DNA of 18,210 nt. Source: an uncultured Oscillospiraceae bacterium (GTDB taxonomy: Bacteria > Bacillota > Clostridia > Oscillospirales > Oscillospiraceae). The translations under genes were made by a program, and so were the position numbers. The notes under the pieces are model-generated. The model was given only the letters and a program-made list of their open reading frames with translations. It ran no database searches and was not told the DNA's origin. This document shows positions 6,907 to 13,331 of this stretch, in pieces. Positions within the stretch are counted from its first letter, which is position 1. Each line of letters begins with the position of its first letter. Where the stretch lies: the NCBI GenBank assembly GCA_910579725.1, contig CAJTUD010000042.1, forward strand, positions 1 to 18,210, in the 5' to 3' direction.

Positions 6907-7443
6907 ATGAAAGTAACAGTTATCACCGGAAGCCCTCACAAAAAGGGCACTTCCGCTCTGCTGGCAGATGAGTTTATCCGAGGTGCGCAGGAGGCCGGGT
7001 GGGATACCTTCCGCTTTGATGCCGCCTTTGAGAAAGTGACTCCCTGCCTGGGCTGTGACCGTTGCGGAATCGGTGCGGCTCCCTGCGTCCAGAAGGACGC
7101 TATGCAGAAGCTGATGCCTGAGCTGCTGACCTCCCAGGTGGTGGCGCTGGTGACGCCGCTGTATTATTTTGGCTTTTCCGCGCAAATCAAGACGGTGATC
7201 GACCGCTTCTACGCCAACAACTACAAATTGACTGGCGGCAAAAAGGTGTTTCTGCTGGCAACGGCCTATGACCGGAACCATTGGACGATGGAAGCTCTGT
7301 CCGCTCACTATGAGACACTGGCCCGCTATCTCCAGTGGGAGGATGCTGGACGGGTCCTGGCGGTGGGATGTGGTGTCCGCTCCGACATTGAACGCTCCCA
7401 ATTTCCCCAGGAAGCCTATCAACTCGGCCTCTCCCTCAAATAA
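6907..7443 (+). CDS. NAD(P)H-dependent FMN reductase-like flavoprotein
   Basis: A 178-residue cytosolic flavoprotein of the NADPH-dependent FMN reductase/iron-sulphur flavoprotein family. The FMN loop is ITGSPHKKGTSALLA (residues 6-20). TPLYYFGFSAQIKTVIDRFY (about 98-117) is the second conserved block. Four cysteines are clustered at 47, 50, 53 and 60 (CLGCDRCG, then APC), resembling the compact motif of iron-sulphur flavoproteins; whether a 4Fe-4S cluster is bound is unknown. GGAGAG precedes the ATG. In the operon it could pass electrons from NAD(P)H to free flavin or to the flavodoxin encoded upstream. Confidence 0.88.
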   Translation: MKVTVITGSPHKKGTSALLADEFIRGAQEAGWDTFRFDAAFEKVTPCLGCDRCGIGAAPCVQKDAMQKLMPELLTSQVVALVTPLYYFGFSAQIKTVIDRFYANNYKLTGGKKVFLLATAYDRNHWTMEALSAHYETLARYLQWEDAGRVLAVGCGVRSDIERSQFPQEAYQLGLSLK

Positions 7444-7461
7444 AGACAGAAAGGAGACAAA

Positions 7462-8373
7462 ATGATGAGAAACCTAAAACGATTTGGCGCACTGCTTTTG
7501 AGCCTGGTTCTATCGCTGTCCCTGACCGTCCCTGCCTTTGCCGCTGTGGATGATACCGGCTTTTCCGATGTAGACGCTGACGCTTGGTACGCCGAGGCCG
7601 TCATGTACTGCCGGGAACATAACCTGATGGCCGGGATCGGCAACAACCAGTTTGCCCCGGAGAGCAGTCTGACCAGGGCGCAGTTCGCAACTGTTCTCTA
7701 CCGGATTGAGGGCACTCCGGCTGTATCTGGAACGGACACCTTTACGGATACGCCTGACGGATCATGGTACAGCGATGCCGTGCTATGGGTGTCTCAGCAG
7801 AGCCTCATCACCGGCTACGGCGGCGGGCTGTTCGGCCCCAACGACCCGGTGAGCCGGGAGCAAATGACTGCAATCCTCTGGCGGTATGCAGGAAGTCCCT
7901 CGGCGGAGGGAGCAACGGCCTACAATGACGAGGCCACGATTGCCTCCTATGCCGCCGCCGCTGTGGATTGGGCCAGCATCAACAACATTGTAGCCCCTCT
8001 CTCCACGGGCGTGTTCTCTCCGAAAAGCGATGCAACCCGCGCCCATGTTGCCGCCGCTCTGATGAATTACAGCCGTCAACAGAACGAAACTGATTCAGTC
8101 CCACCCGTAGCCGCCAATAATGATTTCGCGCTAATCAACGGAGGCACATTCCAGATGGGAAGTCCTGCCAATGAGCCGGAGCGCAGCTCTGATGAAATCC
8201 AGCACAGTGTAACCGTGAGCAGCTTCTACATGGCAAAAACAGAAGTCTCTCAGCGAGAGTACCAGACTGTCATGGGAAACAACCCCAGCGAAACCAAGGG
8301 GGACAACCTGCCTGTGACCAATATCACCTGGTACGATACCACGCAATACGGTTCTATGATACAAAAATCATAG
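7462..8373 (+). CDS. Secreted SLH-domain protein with SUMF1-like domain, truncated
   Basis: The product (303 residues as it stands) has a Sec signal peptide (1-28, ending AFA-A). Three SLH repeats follow at about 33-82, 93-142 and 152-203, each with an F(S/T)D(V/T) or AYND opening and a TRAQF-like ending, which would anchor it to the cell wall. From 221 a formylglycine-generating-enzyme/SUMF1-type domain begins (LINGGTFQMGSPANEPER, then VSSFYMAKTEVSQREYQTVMG and LPVTNITWYD). It breaks after residue 296 and ends in an unrelated GSMIQKS and a stop. An intact domain needs about 150 more residues, including the catalytic cysteines. The break coincides with the left end of the mobile element. AAGGAG at 7451 supports ATG 7462 or 7465. 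The SLH part could still be made; the enzyme-like part cannot be functional. Confidence 0.88.
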   Translation: MMRNLKRFGALLLSLVLSLSLTVPAFAAVDDTGFSDVDADAWYAEAVMYCREHNLMAGIGNNQFAPESSLTRAQFATVLYRIEGTPAVSGTDTFTDTPDGSWYSDAVLWVSQQSLITGYGGGLFGPNDPVSREQMTAILWRYAGSPSAEGATAYNDEATIASYAAAAVDWASINNIVAPLSTGVFSPKSDATRAHVAAALMNYSRQQNETDSVPPVAANNDFALINGGTFQMGSPANEPERSSDEIQHSVTVSSFYMAKTEVSQREYQTVMGNNPSETKGDNLPVTNITWYDTTQYGSMIQKS

Positions 8374-8415
8374 AGAAAAAATGACGAAAATAGCGAGAAA
8401 AAATAGGAAATAGCG
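8353..8415. repeat. Terminal inverted and direct repeats at the element end
   Basis: TCTATGAT (8353-8360) and ATCATAGA (8367-8374) are perfect inverse complements around ACAAAA. Next come GAGAAAAAAT at 8373-8382 and again at 8395-8404 (22-bp period), and AAAATAGCG at 8387-8395 echoed by GAAATAGCG at 8407-8415 (20-bp period). Such repeats next to an insertion junction are what a site-specific recombinase binds. The crossover dinucleotide cannot be fixed without the other end. Confidence 0.5.
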
Positions 8416-8562
8416 GATGGTGACGTATGGCGGCCAGAAAAATTCAATCGAACCAGTCTAAAAGCGGCTGTCCACGGTGTCCCTCTAAAAATCCCTGTTA
8501 GCTGGTACGTTTCCCTGCATCCGTACAATATAAAGCGGAAAATGTTATTGAAATTGGCAATA

Positions 8563-8608
8563 TGGGTGAAAACCCAACAGTAAAGCGTCCCGAAAGGGAC
8601 GCTTTTTT
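8563..8608 (+). terminator. Terminator hairpin just upstream of rep
   Basis: AAAGCGTCCC (8582-8591) and GGGACGCTTT (8596-8605) form a perfect 10-bp stem closed by a GAAA tetraloop and followed by T residues to 8608. A smaller hairpin, TGGGT-GAAA-ACCCA (8563-8576), lies just before it with the same tetraloop. Only 25 bases separate the T-run from the rep start, too few for a full promoter. Rep is therefore probably reached by controlled read-through, or the hairpin is an attenuator. The rest of 8416-8562 shows only a 24-codon frame without a good ribosome site. Confidence 0.8.
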
Positions 8609-8633
8609 GTTGTCTGGAAAGGAGAGCCGGAAC

Positions 8634-9596
8634 ATGGCCGCAGAAACATCCTTTGATTACTACTACGGTGACGAGAGCAATCAGTTTTCTTTCTACCGCA
8701 TCCCCCGCCAGCTTGTCACCGGGGACCGCTTCAAGCGCCTGTCTACGGACGCCAAGCTGCTGTACGGCCTGCTGCTGGATCGCATGAGCCTGTCGGCCAA
8801 GAACGGCTGGTACGATGAGCAGGGGCGCGTCTATATCTACTACACGCTGGACGAGATACAGGAGGATCTGAACTGCGGCCACGACAAGGCCACCAGAATG
8901 CTGGTGGAGCTGGACAACGGGAAAAACGGTTTTGGGCTGATTGAACGTGTTCGGCAGGGCCAGGGCCGCCCAACGAAAATCTATGTCAAACGCTTTACCA
9001 CCCGCGCCGTCCCTACCCCACCGCCGGAGCTTTCCCCCAGGCCGCGGCTTTTCAGCGGCCAAGACTGCGGAGAAGTCGCGGCCAAGACTGCGGAAAAACC
9101 GCAGTCAAGAGTGCGGGGAAGTCGCAGTCAAGACTGCGGAAAAGTCGCACCAAATTATATTAAATCAAATCAAACTGATTTCAGCTATACTGATCCATCT
9201 ATCCTTCCATCAGGTTCCCCGCCGGGCATGGCGGGCATGGGATGGATGGATAAATTGGAACAGCGGAGAGAAGTGGATGAGGCTATTGGCTATGAGAGCC
9301 TTTGCAGCCAATTCAACCGGGAGGACGTGGACGAGATCGCGGAGCTGATCGTTGACGTGCTATGCACTACCCGGCCAACCCTCCGCATAGGCGGCGAGGA
9401 GCTGCCTATTGCCCAGGTGAAAGACCGCTTTTACAATCTGGACTCCGGCCACCTGGAATATGTTTTCGACTGTCTGCGGAACAACACCACGCAGATACGC
9501 AACATCCGGGCCTATCTGCTGACTGCCCTATACAACGCCCCAACGACCATCAATAATTACTATCAGGCGGCGGTTCAGCATGATTTTGGCCCCTAA
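8634..9596 (+). CDS. Replication initiator (RepA_N domain, DUF6017 C-terminus)
   Basis: This 320-residue protein is the initiator for plasmid-like replication of the element. The N-terminal RepA_N winged-helix domain covers about 10-122: FYRIPRQLVTGDRFKRLSTD, AKLLYGLLLDRMSLSAKNGW, VYIYYTLDEIQEDL and GRPTKIYVKRF. Residues 123-200 are a low-complexity hinge encoded partly by iteron-like DNA repeats. From about 207 a DUF6017 domain follows (EAIGYESLCSQF, LDSGHLEYVFDCL, NIRNIRAYLLTALYNAP pattern), common at the C-terminus of such proteins in Clostridia. ATG 8634 has AAAGGAG 9 bases upstream. An in-frame ATG at 8562 would start before the terminator hairpin and is rejected. Confidence 0.9.
   Translation: MAAETSFDYYYGDESNQFSFYRIPRQLVTGDRFKRLSTDAKLLYGLLLDRMSLSAKNGWYDEQGRVYIYYTLDEIQEDLNCGHDKATRMLVELDNGKNGFGLIERVRQGQGRPTKIYVKRFTTRAVPTPPPELSPRPRLFSGQDCGEVAAKTAEKPQSRVRGSRSQDCGKVAPNYIKSNQTDFSYTDPSILPSGSPPGMAGMGWMDKLEQRREVDEAIGYESLCSQFNREDVDEIAELIVDVLCTTRPTLRIGGEELPIAQVKDRFYNLDSGHLEYVFDCLRNNTTQIRNIRAYLLTALYNAPTTINNYYQAAVQHDFGP
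9055..9146 (+). repeat. Four tandem 23-bp iteron-like repeats inside rep, candidate oriV
   Basis: Units start at 9055, 9078, 9101 and 9124, each exactly 23 bp, sharing the core CAAGACTGCGG (third copy CAAGAGTGCGG) and a GAAGTC-like end. Because 23 is not a multiple of three, each unit is read in a different frame; the encoded residues repeat only from unit 1 to unit 4 (QDCGEVA, QDCGKVA). The DNA rather than the protein is therefore conserved. An AT-rich stretch (9151-9190) follows. In the RepA_N family the origin is known to lie within the rep gene. Confidence 0.8.
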
Positions 9597-9605
9597 TATC
9601 GGTTG

Positions 9606-9635
9606 AAAATGCGTCTCAAGTTGAGACGCATTTTT
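9606..9635. repeat. Palindrome copy 1, upstream of parB
   Basis: Arms at 9606-9619 and 9621-9634 are perfect 14-bp inverse complements (core ATGCGTCTCA/TGAGACGCAT) with one central base, followed by TCGACA. It begins 9 bases after the rep stop and ends 32 bases before the parB ATG. It has the form of an intrinsic terminator, but near-identical copies occur at 11701 and 15681. Confidence 0.85.
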
Positions 9636-9666
9636 CGACATAATCTGAAATGAGGAGGAATACATT

Positions 9667-11289
9667 ATGGCAAACAAAAAGGAAAACCCACTGATTGGGT
9701 CGTTCCGCGCTCCTGTCCCCGGCGAACCGCCCCCTGCTGGGCCCACCGAGGATAAGAAGCCCACCGAGCCGCCCAAGGCCGCACCCGACCCCAAGGCCAC
9801 CGGCACCACCCCCGCCAAGGCTGACGAGGGCAAGAAGCCCGCCGAGCCGCCCAAGGACGTACCTGACCCCAAGGCTGCCGGTGCTGCCCCTGCCAAGGGC
9901 GGCGAGGGTAAATCCCAGGAGCAGGCTGACCTGCGTTTCGTCAAGCTGGCTGACATTAAGCCCCTCCCCGGCACCTATGTCAAGGACACTCCTCGGAAGG
10001 AGTACAAAGACCTGATCGACAGTATCAAGAAATCCGGGCTGGAAAAGCCCGTCATTCTCCGCCAGGGCGAGAAGGGCGAATACCAGCTTGTGGACGGTTT
10101 TCACCGCTGCGAAGCTCTGAAACAGGCCGGTATGCTGGAAGTTCGCGCCGATGTGTACGAAATGCCGCTGCCGGAGGCCAGCCGCTACCGCAAGGAGCAC
10201 CGGGACAAGCCGGATATTCCCATCCCCGGCAAACTGATCCCCCCGCACTCCGCCGAGCCGGAGAAGCCTGCGGAGCCGCCCAAGGAGGCCGGGACCCCCG
10301 CCGCCCCTGGCGGACAGGAGGAAGAAATCCCCAAGGACTTCACGCTGCCCATCACCAGGGAGGGCCAGTCCGAGATCATCACGACCCTGAAAGTTGCCGA
10401 CATCCACCCCTTTGAGGGCCACCCCTTTAACGTCAAGGACGATAAGGATATGTGGGACCTCGTGGACAGTGTGAAGAAATTCGGCGTTCTGGAGCCTGTG
10501 GTGGTCATCCCCCGTCAGGCGGGCGGCTATGAGATGGTGTCCGGCCACCGCCGTCAGCGTGCGTGCCAGCTTGCGGGCATCCAGACCATGCCGGTCATCG
10601 TCCGCCAGCTGGACCGGGACGAGGCCACCATTTCCATGGTGGACGCCAACATGAAGCGGGAGAATATCTCCCCCATGGAGAAAGCCAGGGCATACAGCAT
10701 GAAGCTGGAGGCCATGAAGCGCAAGGCCGGGCGGCGCTCCAAGGCAGAAATCCTCAGTGGTGAAAAGCCCATGCGGGCGGACGAGCAGCTGGCCCAGCAG
10801 ACCGGCGAAAGCCGCGCCAATATCCAGAAGATCACCCGCCTGACCAAGCTGGAGCCGGAGTTGCAGCAGATGGTGGACGATAAAAAGCTGCCGGTCCACA
10901 CCGCCGCCGATATTTCCTATCTGAAAAAGGACGAGCAGAAGGCGCTGGCGGACGCCATCAAGCAGGAGGACAAGGTGCCCTCCGGCACCCAGGCGGCGGC
11001 GCTGAAAAAAGAGAGCCAGGCGGGAACGCTGACAACGGAAAATATCAAAAAGGCCGTGGCCCCCACCAAGCGGGAGGAAACCCCTGTTTTGAAGATCACG
11101 TTGGGCGAGGAGGACCTGCGGCCCTATTTCCCGGATGCCCGGACCACCATCCCCGATGTGAAGCGGGGCGTGCTGGAGGCGCTGGACCTGCGGAAGAAGG
11201 CCCTGGAACGCCAGCAGGCCAAGGCTCAGTCAGAAAAGGAAGGCAAGGGAAAGGGGCCGGGAAAAAAGCCCCCTTCTCCGGCGAGGTAG
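9667..11289 (+). CDS. ParB/Spo0J-type protein with two ParB domains
   Basis: This 540-residue partition-type DNA-binding protein contains two ParB N-terminal (ParB/sulfiredoxin-fold) domains. The first (about 88-166) runs from LRFVKLADIKPLPG to LVDGFHRCEALKQAG. The second (about 238-318) has KVADIHPFEGHPF and the arginine patch VSGHRRQRACQLAG, then the typical box VDANMKRENISPMEKARAY (325-343). A helix-turn-helix DNA-binding region follows (about 370-400: ADEQLAQQTGESRANIQKIT). A Lys/Pro-rich N-terminal linker carries a duplicated 26-residue unit, and a third shorter version lies between the domains (about 199-215). No ParA is seen next to it. The C-terminus is strongly basic (GPGKKPPSPAR). 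AGGAGGA lies before the ATG. Confidence 0.88.
   Translation: MANKKENPLIGSFRAPVPGEPPPAGPTEDKKPTEPPKAAPDPKATGTTPAKADEGKKPAEPPKDVPDPKAAGAAPAKGGEGKSQEQADLRFVKLADIKPLPGTYVKDTPRKEYKDLIDSIKKSGLEKPVILRQGEKGEYQLVDGFHRCEALKQAGMLEVRADVYEMPLPEASRYRKEHRDKPDIPIPGKLIPPHSAEPEKPAEPPKEAGTPAAPGGQEEEIPKDFTLPITREGQSEIITTLKVADIHPFEGHPFNVKDDKDMWDLVDSVKKFGVLEPVVVIPRQAGGYEMVSGHRRQRACQLAGIQTMPVIVRQLDRDEATISMVDANMKRENISPMEKARAYSMKLEAMKRKAGRRSKAEILSGEKPMRADEQLAQQTGESRANIQKITRLTKLEPELQQMVDDKKLPVHTAADISYLKKDEQKALADAIKQEDKVPSGTQAAALKKESQAGTLTTENIKKAVAPTKREETPVLKITLGEEDLRPYFPDARTTIPDVKRGVLEALDLRKKALERQQAKAQSEKEGKGKGPGKKPPSPAR
9754..9909 (+). repeat. Tandem 78-bp repeat in the 5' part of parB
   Basis: Two consecutive 78-bp units (9754-9831, 9832-9909) encode 26-residue blocks beginning KKPTEPPK and KKPAEPPK and sharing PDPKA, TPAKADEG or APAKGGEG. 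They form an extended, disordered-looking linker before the first ParB domain. Unlike the rep repeats, these are in frame. Confidence 0.8.
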
Positions 11290-11293
11290 CCCC

Positions 11294-11701
11294 ATGACAG
11301 ATGTTTTTATCGCGTCCGCCGCCGTCAGCAACTACGAGGGCATGGACGCGCTGGTGGGCCAGGACGGGCGGGTGTACCTGGGCAGGCAGGAGAACTATTT
11401 CCCCAGCGTTGAGGACGGCGTGCCATCCTACTACGACAATTCGGACAATTCCCTGCAACTGGTCTCCGACAACGCAAAGATATTCCATCTTCTGTACGGC
11501 GAGGGCTGGCCTCTGTCCCAGCGGCAGCTGCGGCGGGAACGCTGTTTCACCAAGGCTGACTACATTGAGTTTGCCAGCCTGCGGGACGGCCTGTTGTCCA
11601 GATACCAGCCCATCCGGGAAGTGACCTTTGCCGGAAAGCCCTTTGTCCCGCCCAAAGCCTACCGCCGTATGCACCGGGGGCGGTCCACTCCCGCCCGATG
11701 A
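11294..11701 (+). CDS. Conserved-looking hypothetical protein
   Basis: This 135-residue soluble protein matches no family I can name. It starts 4 bases after the parB stop, with GAGG of the parB end as ribosome site, so it is co-transcribed and probably coupled with parB. The sequence is rich in aromatic and acidic residues in the first half (NYEGMDALVGQDGRVYLGR, SYYDNSDNSLQLVSDNAK). It ends in a basic tail finishing STPAR. There is no signal peptide or membrane segment. Codon use is like the neighbouring element genes. A role in maintenance or transfer of the element is a guess from position only. Confidence 0.75.
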   Translation: MTDVFIASAAVSNYEGMDALVGQDGRVYLGRQENYFPSVEDGVPSYYDNSDNSLQLVSDNAKIFHLLYGEGWPLSQRQLRRERCFTKADYIEFASLRDGLLSRYQPIREVTFAGKPFVPPKAYRRMHRGRSTPAR

Positions 11702-11727
11702 AATGCGTCTCAGTTTGAGACGCATTT
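11701..11727. repeat. Palindrome copy 2
   Basis: Arms AAATGCGTCTCA (11701-11712) and TGAGACGCATTT (11716-11727) pair perfectly around GTT and are followed by CGACATTTTA. The arms are identical in sequence to copies 1 and 3; only the centre differs. The first base is the last base of the preceding stop codon. The next gene begins 49 bases on (58 if an ATA start is used). Confidence 0.85.
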
Positions 11728-11776
11728 CGACATTTTACAGGGGCGGCTCCGCCTCCCCGCCACTTTACTGAAAGGA

Positions 11777-12709
11777 GTGTTCCCCATAGATACCAACAAT
11801 CGAATGAAGGAAATTGCCGGGAATCTGCGCCGGGATGTGAAAGACCTGCTGGGCGAGAGCGCCAATATTGTCACCGGCCTTTTCAAAGACGGCCTGTGTA
11901 CGGTCCGGGGCGCGGCCAACCGCTGGCGGAACTTCACCCGCGATATTTCCGGTGCGTTCGTCTCCCTGTTCAAGTCCACCAATGAGGCCCTTCTGCCCGA
12001 CCTGTCCCCGGAGCAGCAGCCCATTGTCACCGTCATGGAGAGCGCCGACGAACATCTTCCTGTTGGCGCACGCATGACGTTATCCGAGGCGGAGACGCGA
12101 ATTGGGGAGTTGAACCGGGACTATTGGGACTCTGACGAGCCGGAGCGCCCGGTCAGGGTGGCTATCGACTATATGCTGGACGGCGAGGTGGACCGCTACT
12201 GGCTCCCCCTCCGCACCGGGCCGGGCTGCCGCGCCCTGCTGGAACAGATGGCGTACCATGTGGAAACCAACTTGAAGCACCCAGAGGAAGCGACCCGGCT
12301 TTTCGCGGACGCCCCCGCCGGTCTGCGTGAATTACTCCATGAACAGTTTGGCCCCCAGCTCCATGACGACCTGGAGAAGCTGGCGGGCCGGGTATTGACC
12401 TTTTTCCAGCAGCACCACACCATCACGAAACTGGAGCAGCAGTTCCAGACCCAGGCGGCGGCTATGCCCCAGAAGGAAAAAGAAAAATTTCTGGAATATG
12501 CGAAAGCGGCAGTCACGGATTTGCGGAAGGCCGCCAACACCAGCAAGACCATCGCCCCGTCTCAGGAGCGCGCCGCCCCCGTTTCCGCCGCACCTGTCCG
12601 CAGCGGTGACAGGCCCCGGCAGTCGGTGAAGGTGAAGCTGCACCAGATCAAGAAGGAGCGGTCAAGGGCTCCCACTCGTGTCAAGTCCCGGCCCTCCCTG
12701 GAAAGATAG
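11777..12709 (+). CDS. Hypothetical accessory protein with doubtful start codon
   Basis: The frame gives about 300-310 residues with no family I can name. Visible traits are a charged N-terminus (RMKEIAGNLRRDVKDLLGE), a central block SEAETRIGELNRDYWDSD and YMLDGEVDRYWLPL, helical segments likely to form coiled coil (about 215-255) and a very basic tail (HQIKKERSRAPTRVKSR). The start is odd. AAGGAG at 11772-11777 is ideally spaced for the codon at 11786, which is ATA, not ATG. The listed GTG at 11777 overlaps that ribosome site, and the next ATG (11804) lacks one. Either ATA is used, or an ATG has mutated. No signal peptide or membrane helix is seen. Confidence 0.7.
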   Translation: MFPIDTNNRMKEIAGNLRRDVKDLLGESANIVTGLFKDGLCTVRGAANRWRNFTRDISGAFVSLFKSTNEALLPDLSPEQQPIVTVMESADEHLPVGARMTLSEAETRIGELNRDYWDSDEPERPVRVAIDYMLDGEVDRYWLPLRTGPGCRALLEQMAYHVETNLKHPEEATRLFADAPAGLRELLHEQFGPQLHDDLEKLAGRVLTFFQQHHTITKLEQQFQTQAAAMPQKEKEKFLEYAKAAVTDLRKAANTSKTIAPSQERAAPVSAAPVRSGDRPRQSVKVKLHQIKKERSRAPTRVKSRPSLER

Positions 12710-12716
12710 GTGGGCC

Positions 12717-13331
12717 ATGGAGGAAAGTATTGATATTCTGGCGTTTCTGGAACAGGTGATGCTGGAAAACACCCGCAGCTATCGAGACGATTTTCAGCTT
12801 GATATTCGCAAGCTGACTGCGGCGGCGCAAGCGCCGGAAGCGGGAAACCGCGCCTTTTACTGGATGTCCCGCCCCTGCGGAACATGGTGTCTGAATGAGC
12901 GTTCTGTATTCATCCAGGAGTCCTTTGAACACTGTGCATGGACGGCCTACGAAAACGAGCCTGATACCATCCGGGCGTTTCTTGTCATCGTCAGCGGCCA
13001 GGAGCAGGGACGGCCAATGGGAAAAGTCTCCCCGATTGATTACAAATCCAACGTCCTGAATGTAGAAAAGAACGCGCTCCATGCGGAGACCGTTGTTCTT
13101 AATTTTGCGGACGGGGAGACCGTCACCCTGCCCTATGAGCAGGTCAAGGGCCGGTTGAGACAGCTCAAAGAACAGTACGGCACGATTGAAGGGTTCCATT
13201 ACACAGTTGAGGATGAACACAAATTGGAGGCGCTGATCTGTTCAGCGCGGCATCCGCCTGAGCGAAAATCCAGGAGGCCCAAACGTGCGCCCCAGCGGGG
13301 GCCGGACAGGAGGGGACCATGCCGGACTTAA
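12717..13331 (+). CDS. Hypothetical accessory protein
   Basis: A 204-residue protein of unknown function. AGGTGG before the ATG overlaps the end of the previous gene, and the 3' end overlaps the next gene by 13 bases, so it belongs to the same operon. The N-terminal 120 residues are mixed alpha/beta with Trp and Cys (SRPCGTWCLNERSVFIQE). The middle contains SPIDYKSNVLNVEKNALHAE and a segment ending LPYEQVKGRLRQLKEQYG. The last 25 residues are almost wholly Arg/Lys/Pro (ERKSRRPKRAPQRG). I recognise no catalytic motif. The basic tail recalls the ends of neighbouring proteins. Confidence 0.72.
   Translation: MEESIDILAFLEQVMLENTRSYRDDFQLDIRKLTAAAQAPEAGNRAFYWMSRPCGTWCLNERSVFIQESFEHCAWTAYENEPDTIRAFLVIVSGQEQGRPMGKVSPIDYKSNVLNVEKNALHAETVVLNFADGETVTLPYEQVKGRLRQLKEQYGTIEGFHYTVEDEHKLEALICSARHPPERKSRRPKRAPQRGPDRRGPCRT

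Noticed and set aside
8427..8501. 24-codon frame beginning MAARKIQ with three cysteines (GCPRC, NPC)
   Set aside because: The beginning recalls the N-terminus of some large serine recombinases, but the frame stops at once, has no clear ribosome site and may be chance.
8250..9062. Minus-strand frame of 270 codons across the element junction
   Set aside because: It spans the end of the SLH gene, the terminator and the start of rep, all well supported on the plus strand; no motif or ribosome site supports it.
9055..9146. CRISPR-like regular repeats
   Set aside because: The four units are directly adjacent with no spacers and lie within the rep gene; iterons fit better.
9616..10899. Long open frame on the minus strand (over 420 codons) opposite parB
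   Set aside because: It is the mirror of a GC-rich, codon-biased parB gene, has no family motif, and parB itself shows two clear domains and a good ribosome site.
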